Assembly: GCA_003367665.1 (NCBI GenBank) | Contig: QKXI01000002.1 | Location: 1-64,000 of the forward strand | Direction of reading: 5' to 3' | DNA length: 64,000 nucleotides | Source: Leifsonia sp. ku-ls | Lineage (GTDB): Bacteria > Actinomycetota > Actinomycetes > Actinomycetales > Microbacteriaceae | In this document: positions 23,621 through 33,053 of the stretch, in pieces | How the letters are laid out: every line of letters starts with the position of its first letter | How positions within the stretch are numbered: position 1 is the stretch's first letter | Translations under genes and position numbers: made by a program | Notes under the pieces: model-generated | Told to the model about the DNA's origin: nothing | Seen by the model: only the letters and a program-made list of their open reading frames with translations | The model's database searches: none

Positions 23621-24589
23621 TCAGGAGGCGAGCAGGTCGCGCGCGCGGAGGGCCGCGCCGATCACGCCCGCGTTCTCCCCGACGCTCGCCGGGAGCAGCA
23701 CCGGACGCCGCTGGAAAGTGAGGATGCGGTCCAGCTTCTCCTCCAGCGGCCCGAACAGCGCGGGGCCGGCCTGCGCCAGCCCGCCTCCGATGACGATCGC
23801 CTCGGGCGCGAGCAGGGCCACGGTGTGCGAGAGGTCAAGGGCGAGCGCGTCGGTGGCCGAGTCCCACACGGCGCGCGCGACGGGGTCGCCCGCTTCCGCC
23901 CGCTCCAGCACCTCGCGGGCTCCGGCAACCGCTTCGCCGGACGCCTCGGCGTACCGCCGCGCGATCGCGGCGGCCGACGCCACAGCCTCCAGGCAGCCGA
24001 CGCCGCCGCACGGGCACAGCGGTCCGTCGGCGACCCGGGAGTGCCCCATCTCGCCGGCCAGCCCACCGCCGGTGTACAGCCGGCCGTCGACGAAGATCGC
24101 GCCGGCGATGCCGGTGCCGATGGCCATCACGACCACGTCGCGGTAGGGCGCGGCGGCGCCCAGCCGGTGCTCCGCCTCGCCTGCCCCGCGCACGTCGTGG
24201 CTGAACGAGACCGGGAGCCCGAGCGCCTCCTCAGCGCGCGCCCGGAACGGGAAGTCGCGCCAGCCCAGGTTCTCGGCGAACACGCCGACACCGGCCTCGT
24301 CGTCCACGTGCCCCGGCACGAGCACACCGGCCGCGCGGGGGCGGACCTCGGGATGCCCGGCGGCGAACCGCTCGGCCAGGCCGGCGACGGCGGCGACCAC
24401 GGCCTCCCCGGTGTCCCTGCCGGCATGCGGGGTGGGGACGCGCACCAGCTCGGCGAGCCGGCCCGCGGCGTCCACCAGCGCCGCCTTGATGTCGGTCCCC
24501 CCGACGTCGAACGCGAGCACCGGCTCGCCGGGCCCCAACGGAGCGGCGGGCGGCGCCGGTCGGCTGCCCGCGGTGGAGGCGTCGGTCAC
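23621..24589 (-). CDS. ROK-family sugar kinase
   Basis: A 322-residue ROK kinase. The ATP loop LAFDVGGTDIKAALVD, the catalytic region FSHDVRGAGEAEHRLGAA (GAR-type base Asp), MAIGTGIAGAIFVDGRLYTGG and the zinc motif GHSRVADGPLCPCGGVGCLEAVAS (C-x-C-GG-x-G-C) are all visible. The GTG at 24589 follows AGGAACC. It is likely a glucokinase or N-acetylglucosamine kinase; the nearby GH20 hexosaminidase and nagA/nagB make GlcNAc a good candidate. It is convergent with the isomerase gene and probably not part of the D-arabinan regulon, since no operator is seen upstream. Confidence 0.88.
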   Translation of the reverse strand: MTDASTAGSRPAPPAAPLGPGEPVLAFDVGGTDIKAALVDAAGRLAELVRVPTPHAGRDTGEAVVAAVAGLAERFAAGHPEVRPRAAGVLVPGHVDDEAGVGVFAENLGWRDFPFRARAEEALGLPVSFSHDVRGAGEAEHRLGAAAPYRDVVVMAIGTGIAGAIFVDGRLYTGGGLAGEMGHSRVADGPLCPCGGVGCLEAVASAAAIARRYAEASGEAVAGAREVLERAEAGDPVARAVWDSATDALALDLSHTVALLAPEAIVIGGGLAQAGPALFGPLEEKLDRILTFQRRPVLLPASVGENAGVIGAALRARDLLAS

Positions 24590-24755
24590 GGCTGGTTCCT
24601 GTCCGCGCCGATGCGGTGCGGCGCTGGCTCGATGCTACGGCCTGCCGGCGCCGTCGCGCTGCGCTCCTCCCGCGCCGCGTCAACCCGTGCCCGCGGATCG
24701 CGCTCGGCGGGTACCATCCAAGAGGCGAACAGCGGACGGCGAACCGGATGGGACG

Positions 24756-25997
24756 ATGACAGCGGGCACCACGAGCACCAGGCGACCGGCCGCCGCCGAA
24801 CCGCTGGGAGTGCCGCGCCGGCTGCGATTCGCCGGCCGTGACATCCCGTGGTGGGCGGCCGTGCTGGTCCTCTACGCGGTCTCGCGGCTGCTGACGACGG
24901 CGCTCATGCTCGCCCTCTTCATCGCCGCCACCGTCGGCCACTGGGAGTTCGCCAGCCCGCGGATGAACCCCACGTTCTTCACGTTCTCGGGCTCGTGGGA
25001 CGGCTCCTACTACAGCCAGATCGTGGAGCAGGGCTACCCGACCTCGCTGCCGCTCGACAGCGACGGCTCGGTGCAGCAGAACCCCTGGGCCTTCCTCCCG
25101 CTGTTCCCGCTGATCGTGCGCGGGCTCATGTTCGTCACCGGGCTCGGCTTCTATCCGGCCGGGTTCACCGTCGCCATCCTGTTCGGCGCCGCCGCCAGCG
25201 TCGTGCTGTTCCGCCTGGTCGCGGCACGCGCGGGAGTGTCCAGCGCGTTCTGGGCGACGGCGTTCTTCTGCTTCAGCCCGCTCTCGTTCGTGCTGCAGAT
25301 CGCCTACGCGGAGACCCTGTTCTTCTTCCTGATGTTCGCGGCGCTGCTCGCCATGGTCCAGCGGCGGTACTGGCTGATGCTGCCGTTCGGGGTGGCGGCC
25401 GCGTTCACGCGGCCCGGCGCGCTCGCCCTGCCGCTCGCCCTCGCGATCGTGCTGGTGGTGCGCTTCCTCCGGGCGCGGCGCGGTGCGGATGCGTTCCGGC
25501 CGAGGGAGCCGTTCGCCATCGTCGTCACGGGCGCCGCGCTGGCCGTCGCGGGGATGGCGTGGCCCCTCATCGCCGCGGTCGTCACCGGCACCGGAGACGC
25601 CTATGTGAGCACGGAGCTGTCCTGGTGGACGGGCTTCATCGGCAAGGTGGCCTTCGTCCCGCTGACCCCGTGGTTCCTCCTGAGCTGGCGCTACCTGAGC
25701 ATCCTGGGCGCGGTGATCGTGATCGGCATCGTCGCCGGCTACACCTGGATCCTCACCCGGCCGTCCGTGCGCGCGCTCGGCACCGAGGTCATCGCGTACG
25801 CGGCGAGCTACGGCCTGTACCTGTTCGCGGTGTTCCTGCCGCAGCAGAGCACGTTCCGGCTGCTGCTCCCGCTCGCGCCGCTGGCCGGCGCCCGGGGGCT
25901 GACCCGCCACAGGAAGGCGCGGAAGGCGGCGCTGCTGACCTGCATCGCACTGCAGCCGGTGGCGCTCGTGCTGCTGTGGTTCATCGGGTACCCGTGA
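24756..25997 (+). CDS. PIG-V-like membrane mannosyltransferase
   Basis: A 413-residue membrane protein with about ten hydrophobic segments. The early loop carries FSGSWDGSYYSQIVEQGYP, with acidic residues after the first helix as in polyprenyl-phosphate-dependent GT-C transferases, then QNPWAFLPLFPLIVRGL and FSPLSFVLQIAYAETLFFFLMFAALL, which match the PIG-V (GT76-like) pattern of bacterial proteins annotated as mannosyltransferases. It probably adds a sugar, perhaps mannose, to a cell-envelope glycolipid or glycoprotein. The ATG at 24756 follows the gap with the ROK promoter. Upstream in-frame sequence is proline-rich noise. Confidence 0.75.
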   Translation: MTAGTTSTRRPAAAEPLGVPRRLRFAGRDIPWWAAVLVLYAVSRLLTTALMLALFIAATVGHWEFASPRMNPTFFTFSGSWDGSYYSQIVEQGYPTSLPLDSDGSVQQNPWAFLPLFPLIVRGLMFVTGLGFYPAGFTVAILFGAAASVVLFRLVAARAGVSSAFWATAFFCFSPLSFVLQIAYAETLFFFLMFAALLAMVQRRYWLMLPFGVAAAFTRPGALALPLALAIVLVVRFLRARRGADAFRPREPFAIVVTGAALAVAGMAWPLIAAVVTGTGDAYVSTELSWWTGFIGKVAFVPLTPWFLLSWRYLSILGAVIVIGIVAGYTWILTRPSVRALGTEVIAYAASYGLYLFAVFLPQQSTFRLLLPLAPLAGARGLTRHRKARKAALLTCIALQPVALVLLWFIGYP

Positions 25998-26010
25998 TCC
26001 GGGACGCGTC

Positions 26011-27543
26011 CTACGGCAGCGACGGAACTTCGGTCGCAGGCCGCCAGGGCACCTCGGGCACCGTCCGGTAGCGGGTCCCTGCCGCGTCCCAGTGCTCGGC
26101 GAGTGCGGCCACGCGCTCGACGAACCCGTCGAGGTCGCGCGCGGCCTCGACCGGCTCGGTGTCGGCGGGGGCCGGCGACCAGCCGATCTCGGCGACGGCG
26201 GCGAGGCGCGGGAACACCATCTCCTCGGCGTCCTCGATGGTCTGGACGGTCTCGGTCCAGAGGGCCGCCTCCACGCCGAGGATGTGCGCGTCGCCGAGGC
26301 CGGGCACGATGCGGGCCGGATCCCAGAGGTAGGAGTCGCGCAGCGTGGTCGGGCCGCCGGTCCAGTCCTGCCCGATCGCGTCGCCGTCCTCGTAGACGAT
26401 GTCGAGGTACGCCGCGTTCGACGGCGACAGGATGACCGAGCCGCCGTTGCGCACGAGGGCGAGCGCGAGCTCGGCCGCCCGGTCGCGCGGCGTGGTGAAG
26501 TCCCAGTACTGGCCGACCATGCCCTCGGGCAGGCCGTCGACCTTCCCGATCTCGTGCCAGCCGACCGGCGTCTTGCCGTTCTCGGCGACGACGCGCGCGG
26601 CATCCCGCACGAAGTCGGCGAAGTCGTCCGCCGCCGTGCTGAGCGCCTCGTCGCCGCCCAGGTGGAGCAGCGGGCCGGGGGTGAGGGCGGCGACCTCGCG
26701 CACGACGTCGCGCACGAACCGGCGGGTGGTCTCGTCGCCGGACCGGAGGGTGCTGAAGCCGACCTCGCGTCCGGTGTAAAGCGCGGGCGCGACGCCGTCC
26801 GCGGTGAGCTCGGGATACGACGCGAGCGCGGCGTTGGTGTGGCCGGGCATGTCGATCTCCGGCACGATCGTCACGTGCCGGGCCGCCGCGTAGGCGACGA
26901 GGTCGCGGAACTCCTGCTGCGTGTAGAAGCCGCCGCGGCTGCCGTCGCTGCCGGTCGAGCCGCCGATCCTGGTCAGGTCGGGCCACGACGCGATGTGGAG
27001 GCGCCAGCCCTGGTCGTCGGTCAGGTGCAGGTGCAGGTGGTTGACCTTGAGCAGCACGATCGCGTCGATGAACCGCTCCACCTCGGCGGGCGTGAAGAAG
27101 TGGCGGGCCACATCCAGCATCGCGCCGCGGTAGCGGAACCGGGGATGGTCGTGGACGTGCACCGCGTCGATCGCGGGCGCGTCGCCGTCCGCGGCGGCCG
27201 GCAGCAGCTGGCGGAGGGTCTGCGCGCCCCAGAACGCGCCGGCCGGCGTCGCCGCGCCGATGCGTACGCCCTCGGCCGCGACCTCCAGGGTGTAGCCCTC
27301 CTCGCTGTCCGAGCCGTCGTCGTGCGGTCCCTCGCCCGGCGCGATGACGATGGCGATGTCGCCGAACGCGGGCGGCTCGTGCACGATGTCCGGCTCCCGG
27401 CCGCAGTCCGCCGCGAGCTGTGCCCGCAGCAGGACGGCGACCGGCTCCGCGCCGGGGCCGGCCACGCTGATGCGGGCGGCGGGGGAGAGGACGAAGGGGG
27501 CGGCGTCCAGCGGATCCATGCGGACAGGGCGGGGCACGACCAC
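26011..27543 (-). CDS. GH20 beta-N-acetylhexosaminidase
   Basis: A 510-residue GH20 enzyme that releases GlcNAc or GalNAc from glycan ends by substrate-assisted catalysis. An N-terminal GH20b-like domain is followed by the catalytic barrel: [60 protein letters not shown] (catalytic Asp-Glu pair) and VGWHEIG. No signal peptide is seen, so it probably acts on imported chitobiose-like or muropeptide sugars. The start is set at the GTG at 27543, which is preceded by AAGGAG six bases upstream. Together with nagA/nagB and the ROK kinase it supports an amino-sugar salvage pathway. Confidence 0.9.
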   Translation of the reverse strand: MVVPRPVRMDPLDAAPFVLSPAARISVAGPGAEPVAVLLRAQLAADCGREPDIVHEPPAFGDIAIVIAPGEGPHDDGSDSEEGYTLEVAAEGVRIGAATPAGAFWGAQTLRQLLPAAADGDAPAIDAVHVHDHPRFRYRGAMLDVARHFFTPAEVERFIDAIVLLKVNHLHLHLTDDQGWRLHIASWPDLTRIGGSTGSDGSRGGFYTQQEFRDLVAYAAARHVTIVPEIDMPGHTNAALASYPELTADGVAPALYTGREVGFSTLRSGDETTRRFVRDVVREVAALTPGPLLHLGGDEALSTAADDFADFVRDAARVVAENGKTPVGWHEIGKVDGLPEGMVGQYWDFTTPRDRAAELALALVRNGGSVILSPSNAAYLDIVYEDGDAIGQDWTGGPTTLRDSYLWDPARIVPGLGDAHILGVEAALWTETVQTIEDAEEMVFPRLAAVAEIGWSPAPADTEPVEAARDLDGFVERVAALAEHWDAAGTRYRTVPEVPWRPATEVPSLP

Positions 27544-27674
27544 GCTTGGCTCCTTGCATGTCGGGACGAGGGGGCCGACGTCGCCCGCCCCACGAGGGTC
27601 GGCCACAGCGAGTATTGCAGGGCTCCTTACTTATGGGCAAGGGTTCCGCCCGCCGTCCCCTTTGCTATGCTGGC

Positions 27675-27765
27675 CAGGTCGCAACTGGCGCTCAGATGGT
27701 CACCATCGGGGAGCGACACGCAACCTCCTTGAACACGGGTGGATTCGGCCGCGCGCCTGGGTCGA
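27675..27765 (+). ncRNA. ZTP (pfl) riboswitch upstream of glyA
   Basis: The leader carries the two conserved halves of the pfl/ZTP motif. The first is GCAACTGGCG (27681-27690), then a small hairpin ATGGTCACCAT and GGGGAGCGAC. The second is CCGCGCGCCTGGGT (27749-27762). A TATGCT at 27666-27671 places the transcript start about 10 bases upstream. ZTP riboswitches sense AICAR-type purine intermediates that accumulate when 10-formyl-THF is short and then turn on one-carbon genes such as glyA and folD, exactly the genes that follow. The linker contains CTCCTT (27726-27731), complementary to the AAGGAG ribosome binding site of glyA (27791-27796). Confidence 0.87.
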
Positions 27766-27802
27766 TACGCAGATGGTCCACCCCTGTCCGAAGGAGCCGG
27801 TT

Positions 27803-29128
27803 TTGACCGACACGTTGCCCTCCACCTTCACAGCCCCGCTCTCCGAGGTCGACCCGGAGATCGCCGAGGTGCTGCAGCTCGAGCTCGGTCGCCAGCGCGA
27901 CTACCTCGAGATGATCGCCTCCGAGAACTTCGTGCCGCGCGCGGTGCTCGAAGCCGTCGGCTCTGTGCTCACGAACAAGTACGCCGAGGGGTACCCGGGC
28001 CGCCGCTACTACGGCGGCTGCGAGTACGTCGACGTCGCGGAGCAGCTGGCGATCGACCGGGCGAAGGCCCTGTTCGGCGCCGAGTACGCCAACGTCCAGC
28101 CGCACTCCGGCGCCTCGGCCAACGCCGCGGTGCTGTCGGCGATCGCCACCCCCGGCGACACCATCCTGGGCCTGGAGCTCGCCCACGGCGGCCACCTGAC
28201 GCACGGGATGAAGCTCAACTTCTCCGGCAAGCTCTACAACGCCGTGTCGTACGGCGTCGACCCGGAGACCTTCCTCGTCGACATGAACGTCGTGCGCGAC
28301 AAGGCGCTGGAGCACAAGCCGCAGGTCATCATCGCCGGCTGGTCGGCCTACCCGCGCCAGCTCGACTTCGCCGCGTTCCGCGAGATCGCGGACGAGGTGG
28401 GCGCGAAGCTCTGGGTCGACATGGCCCACTTCGCCGGACTCGTGGCTGCCGGGCTGCACCCGTCGCCCGTCCCGTACGCCGACGTCGTCAGCTCCACCGT
28501 GCACAAGACCATCGGCGGACCGCGCTCGGGCTTCATCGTCAGCCGCGACACCGAGCTCGCGAAGAAGCTCAACTCCAACGTCTTCCCCGGCCAGCAGGGC
28601 GGCCCGCTCATGCACGTGATCGCGGCGAAGGCGACCGCGTTCAAGCTCGCGGCGACCGACGAGTTCAAGGACCGCCAGCAGCGCACCATCCGCGGCGCGC
28701 AGATCCTGGCCGAGCGCCTGACCGCCGACGACTCCCGCGCCGCGGGCGTCGACGTGCTCACCGGCGGCACCGACGTGCACCTGGTGCTCGCCGACCTGCG
28801 CACGTCGCAGCTCGACGGCCAGCAGGCGGAGGACGTGCTGCACGAGGTCGGCATCACCGTGAACCGCAACGCGGTGCCGTTCGACCCGCGCCCGCCGATG
28901 GTCACCTCCGGCCTCCGCATCGGCACGCCCGCGCTCGCGACCCGCGGCTTCGGCGACACCGAGTTCACCGAGGTGGCCGACATCATCGCCCTCGCGCTGC
29001 GCCCCGGTGCCGACACCCGCGCCCTCCGCGCCCGCGTCGACGCCCTCACCGCCGCCTTCCCGCTCTACCCCGGCCTGACCCCCTCCGGCCAGGAGGGCTT
29101 CCCCGTCGAGCTCCCCTCCTCGATCTGA
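27803..29128 (+). CDS. glyA: Serine hydroxymethyltransferase
   Basis: Converts serine and THF to glycine and 5,10-methylene-THF using PLP. The 441-residue protein shows the family landmarks: [57 protein letters not shown], the PLP-lysine segment [18 protein letters not shown], and [25 protein letters not shown] six bases before the TTG at 27803 identifies this rare start codon. Expression should be controlled by the ZTP riboswitch in the leader. folD follows after an inverted repeat. Confidence 0.97.
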   Translation: MTDTLPSTFTAPLSEVDPEIAEVLQLELGRQRDYLEMIASENFVPRAVLEAVGSVLTNKYAEGYPGRRYYGGCEYVDVAEQLAIDRAKALFGAEYANVQPHSGASANAAVLSAIATPGDTILGLELAHGGHLTHGMKLNFSGKLYNAVSYGVDPETFLVDMNVVRDKALEHKPQVIIAGWSAYPRQLDFAAFREIADEVGAKLWVDMAHFAGLVAAGLHPSPVPYADVVSSTVHKTIGGPRSGFIVSRDTELAKKLNSNVFPGQQGGPLMHVIAAKATAFKLAATDEFKDRQQRTIRGAQILAERLTADDSRAAGVDVLTGGTDVHLVLADLRTSQLDGQQAEDVLHEVGITVNRNAVPFDPRPPMVTSGLRIGTPALATRGFGDTEFTEVADIIALALRPGADTRALRARVDALTAAFPLYPGLTPSGQEGFPVELPSSI

Positions 29129-29146
29129 CCCACCCCCCATCAGCGC

Positions 29147-29197
29147 TTCCTCACTTAATCCGCGGTTTGGTCCCCCATTCGCGGATTAAGTGAGGAA
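29147..29197. repeat. Inverted repeat between glyA and folD, family with 58249-58311
   Basis: A perfect 18-base stem (TTCCTCACTTAATCCGCG at 29147-29164 with 29180-29197) and a 15-base loop. It follows glyA and probably acts as a terminator or processing site. Its stem core CTTCCTC-NN-TTAATCCG recurs in the inverted repeat at 58249-58311, so both belong to one repeat family. Confidence 0.88.
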
Positions 29198-29214
29198 TGG
29201 ATGAAAGGCAACGC

Positions 29215-30096
29215 GTGACGGCACGGATTCTGGACGGCAAGGCGACCGCCAGCGCGATCAAGGCCGAGCTGAAGGAGCGCGTCAGCGCGCTGCGTGAGAA
29301 GGGGGTCGTCCCGGGACTCGGCACGATCCTCGTCGGGGACGACCCGGGCTCGCAGTGGTACGTCGCGGGCAAGCACCGCGACTGCGCGGAGGTGGGCATC
29401 GCGTCCATCCGCCGCGACCTCCCGGCCGACATCTCGCAGGCCGAGCTGGAGGCGGTCGTCGAGGAGCTCAACGCCGACCCGGACTGCACCGGCTTCATCG
29501 TGCAGCTGCCGCTGCCGGCCCACCTCGACACCGACGCCATCCTGGAGCTGGTCGACCCGGCCAAGGACGCCGACGGCCTCCACCCCACGAACCTCGGCCG
29601 CCTGGTGCTGAACGTGAACCGCCCGATCACCTCGCCGCTGCCGTGCACCCCGCGCGGCGTCATCGAGCTGATGCTGCGGCACGGCATCGACATCCGCGGC
29701 AAGGACGTCGTGGTCGTGGGCCGCGGCGTCACCGTCGGCCGCCCGATCGGCTCGCTGCTGACCCGTCGCGAGTTCAACGCGACCGTGACGCTCACCCACA
29801 CCGGCACCCGCGACCTCGACGAGCACCTGCGCCGCGCCGACATCATCGTCGCGGCCGCCGGTGTCGCCGGTCTGGTCACGGCCGCGAACGTGAAGCCCGG
29901 CGCGATCGTGCTCGACGTCGGCGTCAGCCGCGTGGAGGACCCGGTCACCGGCAAGAGCGTGGTCGCGGGCGACGTCGCCCCGGATGTGGCCGAGGTCGCC
30001 TCCTGGGTGTCGCCCAACCCGGGCGGCGTCGGCCCGATGACCCGCGCGCTGCTGCTGCAGAACGTGGTCGAGTCGGCGGAGCGGGAGCTGGTGTGA
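29215..30096 (+). CDS. folD: Bifunctional methylene-THF dehydrogenase / methenyl-THF cyclohydrolase
   Basis: Oxidises 5,10-methylene-THF with NADP and hydrolyses the product to 10-formyl-THF. The 293-residue protein begins [16 protein letters not shown] and has [18 protein letters not shown] (Tyr and catalytic Lys), [53 protein letters not shown] (cofactor loop) and [18 protein letters not shown]. The GTG at 29215, after AAAGG, is preferred to the ATG at 29197 because that ATG lies at the end of the inverted repeat and lacks a ribosome binding site. It continues the reaction of glyA; purU at 2378 performs the opposing step. Confidence 0.96.
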   Translation: MTARILDGKATASAIKAELKERVSALREKGVVPGLGTILVGDDPGSQWYVAGKHRDCAEVGIASIRRDLPADISQAELEAVVEELNADPDCTGFIVQLPLPAHLDTDAILELVDPAKDADGLHPTNLGRLVLNVNRPITSPLPCTPRGVIELMLRHGIDIRGKDVVVVGRGVTVGRPIGSLLTRREFNATVTLTHTGTRDLDEHLRRADIIVAAAGVAGLVTAANVKPGAIVLDVGVSRVEDPVTGKSVVAGDVAPDVAEVASWVSPNPGGVGPMTRALLLQNVVESAERELV

Positions 30097-30590
30097 CCGA
30101 CGCCGAGCGCACGCATCCCGCCGTGGAGCGGGTGGAGGCGGCCCTCCTCGCGGCGGGCGTGGAGCCGCGGGTGCGCTGGTTCGAGACCGCGACGCCCACC
30201 GCTGCGTCCGCCGCGGCGGAGCTCGGCGTCGAGGTCGGCGCGATCGCCAACTCGCTCGTGTTCACGATCGACGGAGAGCCGCTGCTCGTGATGACCTCCG
30301 GCGCCCACCGCGTCGACACCCAGTTCCTCGGCGAGCGGCTCGGCGGCCGCATCCGCCGCGCCGACCCGGACACCGTCAAGGCCGCGACCGGCCAGACCAT
30401 CGGCGGGGTCGCGCCCGTGGGGCACCCGGCGCCGCTGCGCACCGTGGTGGATGTGGCGCTCGCCGGCTACCCGGAGGTCTGGGCGGCGGCGGGACACGCG
30501 CACACGGTGTTCCCGACCACCTTCGACGAGCTGGTCCGGCTCACCGGCGGCGAGCCCGTCCCGGTGGAGCCCGGCGAGACCTCCGCCTGA
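30093..30590 (+). CDS. YbaK/EbsC-family aminoacyl-tRNA deacylase
   Basis: A 165-residue member of the YbaK/ProX editing-domain family, which removes wrongly attached amino acids (for YbaK, Cys from tRNA-Pro). The conserved lysine appears in [24 protein letters not shown], with the typical GHP turn, and the N-terminal [15 protein letters not shown] matches. The GTG at 30093 overlaps the folD stop by four bases, so it is co-translated with folD; the pairing is probably one of convenience. Confidence 0.85.
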   Translation: MTDAERTHPAVERVEAALLAAGVEPRVRWFETATPTAASAAAELGVEVGAIANSLVFTIDGEPLLVMTSGAHRVDTQFLGERLGGRIRRADPDTVKAATGQTIGGVAPVGHPAPLRTVVDVALAGYPEVWAAAGHAHTVFPTTFDELVRLTGGEPVPVEPGETSA

Positions 30591-30655
30591 CGACCGGCCC
30601 AGGTCCTCCCGCAGACGGACGAGGCCGGGCCGCTCGCGCCGCTACCGTCGGGTAC

Positions 30656-30997
30656 ATGGCTCGGACCGCGCGCATCCTCGCCCTCGTCGTCGGTCCGCTG
30701 CTGGTCGTGCTCGGGCTGACCGCCGGCGTCTTCCAGTTCGGTGCCGCGTCCAAGGCGCCGTGCGCCGTCACGGGCCCGGCACCGGTGGGCGCGATCGTCT
30801 CCGAGAGCGGCGACCGGGTGACGGAGCAGCGCAGCCTCTGGCCGATCGGCAGCGTCTGCGACTGGCGGCGAGCGGACGGGCGAGGCACGGTCCGCAGCTA
30901 TCACGGGGATCTCGCCCTGTCGGCCGCGACCTACGGCGCGATCGCCGGCGGCGTGGCCCTCACGGTCGTCGGGTCGCGCCGGCCGCGGCGCGACTAG
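30656..30997 (+). CDS. Small two-helix membrane protein of unknown function
   Basis: A 113-residue protein with hydrophobic segments near residues 7-29 and 87-105. The roughly 55-residue loop between them holds two cysteines (CAVTG and SVCDWRR) that could form a disulfide outside. No family recognised. TACCGT (30643-30648) lies seven bases before the ATG, so the mRNA is probably leaderless. Its TAG stop shares the CTAG tetramer with the stop of the convergent MBL gene. Confidence 0.6.
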   Translation: MARTARILALVVGPLLVVLGLTAGVFQFGAASKAPCAVTGPAPVGAIVSESGDRVTEQRSLWPIGSVCDWRRADGRGTVRSYHGDLALSAATYGAIAGGVALTVVGSRRPRRD

Positions 30998-31794
30998 CCC
31001 TCGTAGACCACGACGAAGCGCTTCCGGACGATGCGCTCGCCCGGTTCGCCGCGCAGCGCGTCGAGGGCGGTGAGCACCCGGTCCAGGATGCCCGGCCGCA
31101 GCGGCAGCGGCGCCTCGTCCGGCTGGTCGACCGTGCCCGCGGGGTAGTCGACGCCCGGAGCGGTCGACATCTCGATGTGCGCGCCGCGCAGCTCGCGCAC
31201 CGGCGCCGTCGGGTCGTCGCGGAAGCGGATGAGCCGTTCGATCGTCGCCCGGTACTGCGGCAGGTCGAGCACGTACAACCGGGCCGGCAGCACGGTGTCG
31301 CCGGTGAACAGGATGCCGGTGCGCCGGTCGAAGAACACGACGGCGGACGGCTCGTGCCCCGGCCCGCCGATCACGTCGACGACCCGCCGGCCGAGGTCGA
31401 ACGCGACCGTCTCGTCCGGCCACGAGCGGAACCCGAAGAAGCCGATCACCTCTGCGGGGCTGGTGCCGACGACCGTGGTGCCCGGCCGGTCCCGCAGCAG
31501 CGCGTCCCCGGCGATGTGGTCGCGGTGTGCGTGCGAGTGGGCGACGACGAGCGGATAGGGACGCACGAACACGACCGGGTTGCGGCGCAGCCAGGTGGCG
31601 ATGAGGTCCTCCACCGTCGCACGCAGAGGGAAGACCGACTCGTCCGTGGTCGCGCCGGTGTCGATGAGCAGCGCGCGCTCACGGCCGAAGAGCAGGAAGA
31701 GGAACGGCGCCTCCCAGTGCGAGCCCTTCGGCTGGCGCACCTGCACCGTGTCCGCGTCCAGCCAGGTCACTTCCGGCGCTGCAGCCCCCGTCAC
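30994..31794 (-). CDS. Metallo-beta-lactamase-fold hydrolase
   Basis: A 266-residue MBL-fold protein. The metal-binding motif is present as VVAHSHAHRDHIAGD (HxHxDH), with the later His in GGPGHEPSAVVFFD and Asp in ILFTGDTVLPARLYV. Such proteins include glyoxalase II-like thioesterases and lactonases; the long C-terminal part does not point to one. The GTG at 31794 is the only start in the region in frame with the fold and follows AGGAG at a short distance. It lies downstream of galK on the other side of a terminator hairpin, so it probably has its own promoter. Confidence 0.8.
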   Translation of the reverse strand: MTGAAAPEVTWLDADTVQVRQPKGSHWEAPFLFLLFGRERALLIDTGATTDESVFPLRATVEDLIATWLRRNPVVFVRPYPLVVAHSHAHRDHIAGDALLRDRPGTTVVGTSPAEVIGFFGFRSWPDETVAFDLGRRVVDVIGGPGHEPSAVVFFDRRTGILFTGDTVLPARLYVLDLPQYRATIERLIRFRDDPTAPVRELRGAHIEMSTAPGVDYPAGTVDQPDEAPLPLRPGILDRVLTALDALRGEPGERIVRKRFVVVYEG

Positions 31795-31844
31795 GGCTCC
31801 TACTCTGCCAACACCCGGTGAACCGCAGGTGAACGCCGCGAAGG

Positions 31845-31883
31845 GCTCGCCGTTGCGTCCGACACGCCGGTGCAACGGCGAGC
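31845..31883 (-). terminator. Hairpin downstream of galK
   Basis: A perfect 12-base stem GCTCGCCGTTGC (31845-31856) pairs with 31872-31883 around a 15-base loop, ten bases past the galK stop. No T-tract. It probably ends the galT-galK transcript. Confidence 0.6.
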
Positions 31884-31892
31884 ACGACGGCG

Positions 31893-33053
31893 TCAGCTCT
31901 CGCGGCGGGCGCCGTCGGAGGCGGAGACGGTGAACACGTCGGGCGCGGCGAAGGCGTGCTCGGCGAACGCGCCGTCGAGGGCGACCTGCACCCGGCTGAT
32001 CGCGTCGGTCGGCACGAGCGCGATGGCCGAGCCGCCGAAGCCGCCGCCCGTCATGCGCGCGCCGAGGGCGCCGTTGGCCTGCGCCGTCTCGACGGCGAGG
32101 TCGAGCTCCGGCACCGAGATCTCGAAGTCGTCCCGCATCGAGACGTGGGAGGCGTCGAGCAGCTCGCCGATCGCCTGCGGGCCCTGCTCGCGCAGCGTGC
32201 GCACGGTGTCGAGCACCCGTTGGTCTTCGGTGACGACGTGCCGCACGCGACGGAACGTCACGTCGTCGAGCACCTCGCGGGCGCGGTCGAGGTCGGCGAC
32301 CGAGACGTCGCGCAGCGACTCGACGCCGAGGACGCGTGCGCCCTCCTCGCAGGACGCGCGCCGGTCGGCGTAACCGCCGGTCGCGTGCGCGTGCGTCACG
32401 CCGGTGTCGATGATGAGGATCTCGAGCCCCGCCTCCTCCAGTCCGAGCGGTACGATCTGCGACTCCAGCGATCGGCAGTCGAGGAACACGGCGGCGTCGC
32501 GCCGGCCGAGCAGAGAGGCCGACTGGTCCATGATCCCGGTGGGGGCTCCGACGGCGACGTTCTCGGCCCGCTGCCCGACCTTCGCCAGGGTGCGCCGGTC
32601 GAGCCCGAGCCGCCACAGCTCGTCGAGCGCCACGAGCACGGCGCTCTCGATCGCGGCCGACGACGAGAGTCCCGCCCCGACCGGCACGTTGGAGTCGATC
32701 AGGATGTCGACGCCCGGGACGGCCTGCAGGTCGGCCCCGAACTCCCCGAGCGCCCAGGCGACGCCCAGCGGGTAGGCCGACCAGCCGTGCAGCACCCCCG
32801 GGCTGAGCTCGTCGAGGGACACCTCGACCAGCTCGTCCGCGAACGTGCTGCCGACGCGCAGGATGCGGTCCTCGCGGGCGCCGACGGCCGCGACCGTCCG
32901 GCGGTTGATCGCGAAGGGGAGCACGAAGCCGAGGTTGTAGTCGGTGTGCTCGCCGATCAGGTTGACCCGGCCGGGCGCCGACCAGACGCCGTCGGGCTCG
33001 CGGCCGAACACCTCGGCGAAGTCGTCGCGGACACCCGTGCGCAGGTCGGTCAT
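31893..33053 (-). CDS. galK: Galactokinase
   Basis: Phosphorylates alpha-D-galactose at C1. The 386-residue GHMP kinase shows the galactokinase signature GRVNLIGEHTDYN near residue 29, the ATP loop PVGAGLSSSAAIESA and the C-terminal GARMTGGGFGGSAIAL. The ATG at 33053 overlaps the galT stop by four bases. It forms an operon galT-galK facing away from a DeoR regulator gene, with galM beyond that. Upstream TTT/CGAAAGG repeats probably carry the operator. Confidence 0.96.
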   Translation of the reverse strand: MTDLRTGVRDDFAEVFGREPDGVWSAPGRVNLIGEHTDYNLGFVLPFAINRRTVAAVGAREDRILRVGSTFADELVEVSLDELSPGVLHGWSAYPLGVAWALGEFGADLQAVPGVDILIDSNVPVGAGLSSSAAIESAVLVALDELWRLGLDRRTLAKVGQRAENVAVGAPTGIMDQSASLLGRRDAAVFLDCRSLESQIVPLGLEEAGLEILIIDTGVTHAHATGGYADRRASCEEGARVLGVESLRDVSVADLDRAREVLDDVTFRRVRHVVTEDQRVLDTVRTLREQGPQAIGELLDASHVSMRDDFEISVPELDLAVETAQANGALGARMTGGGFGGSAIALVPTDAISRVQVALDGAFAEHAFAAPDVFTVSASDGARRES

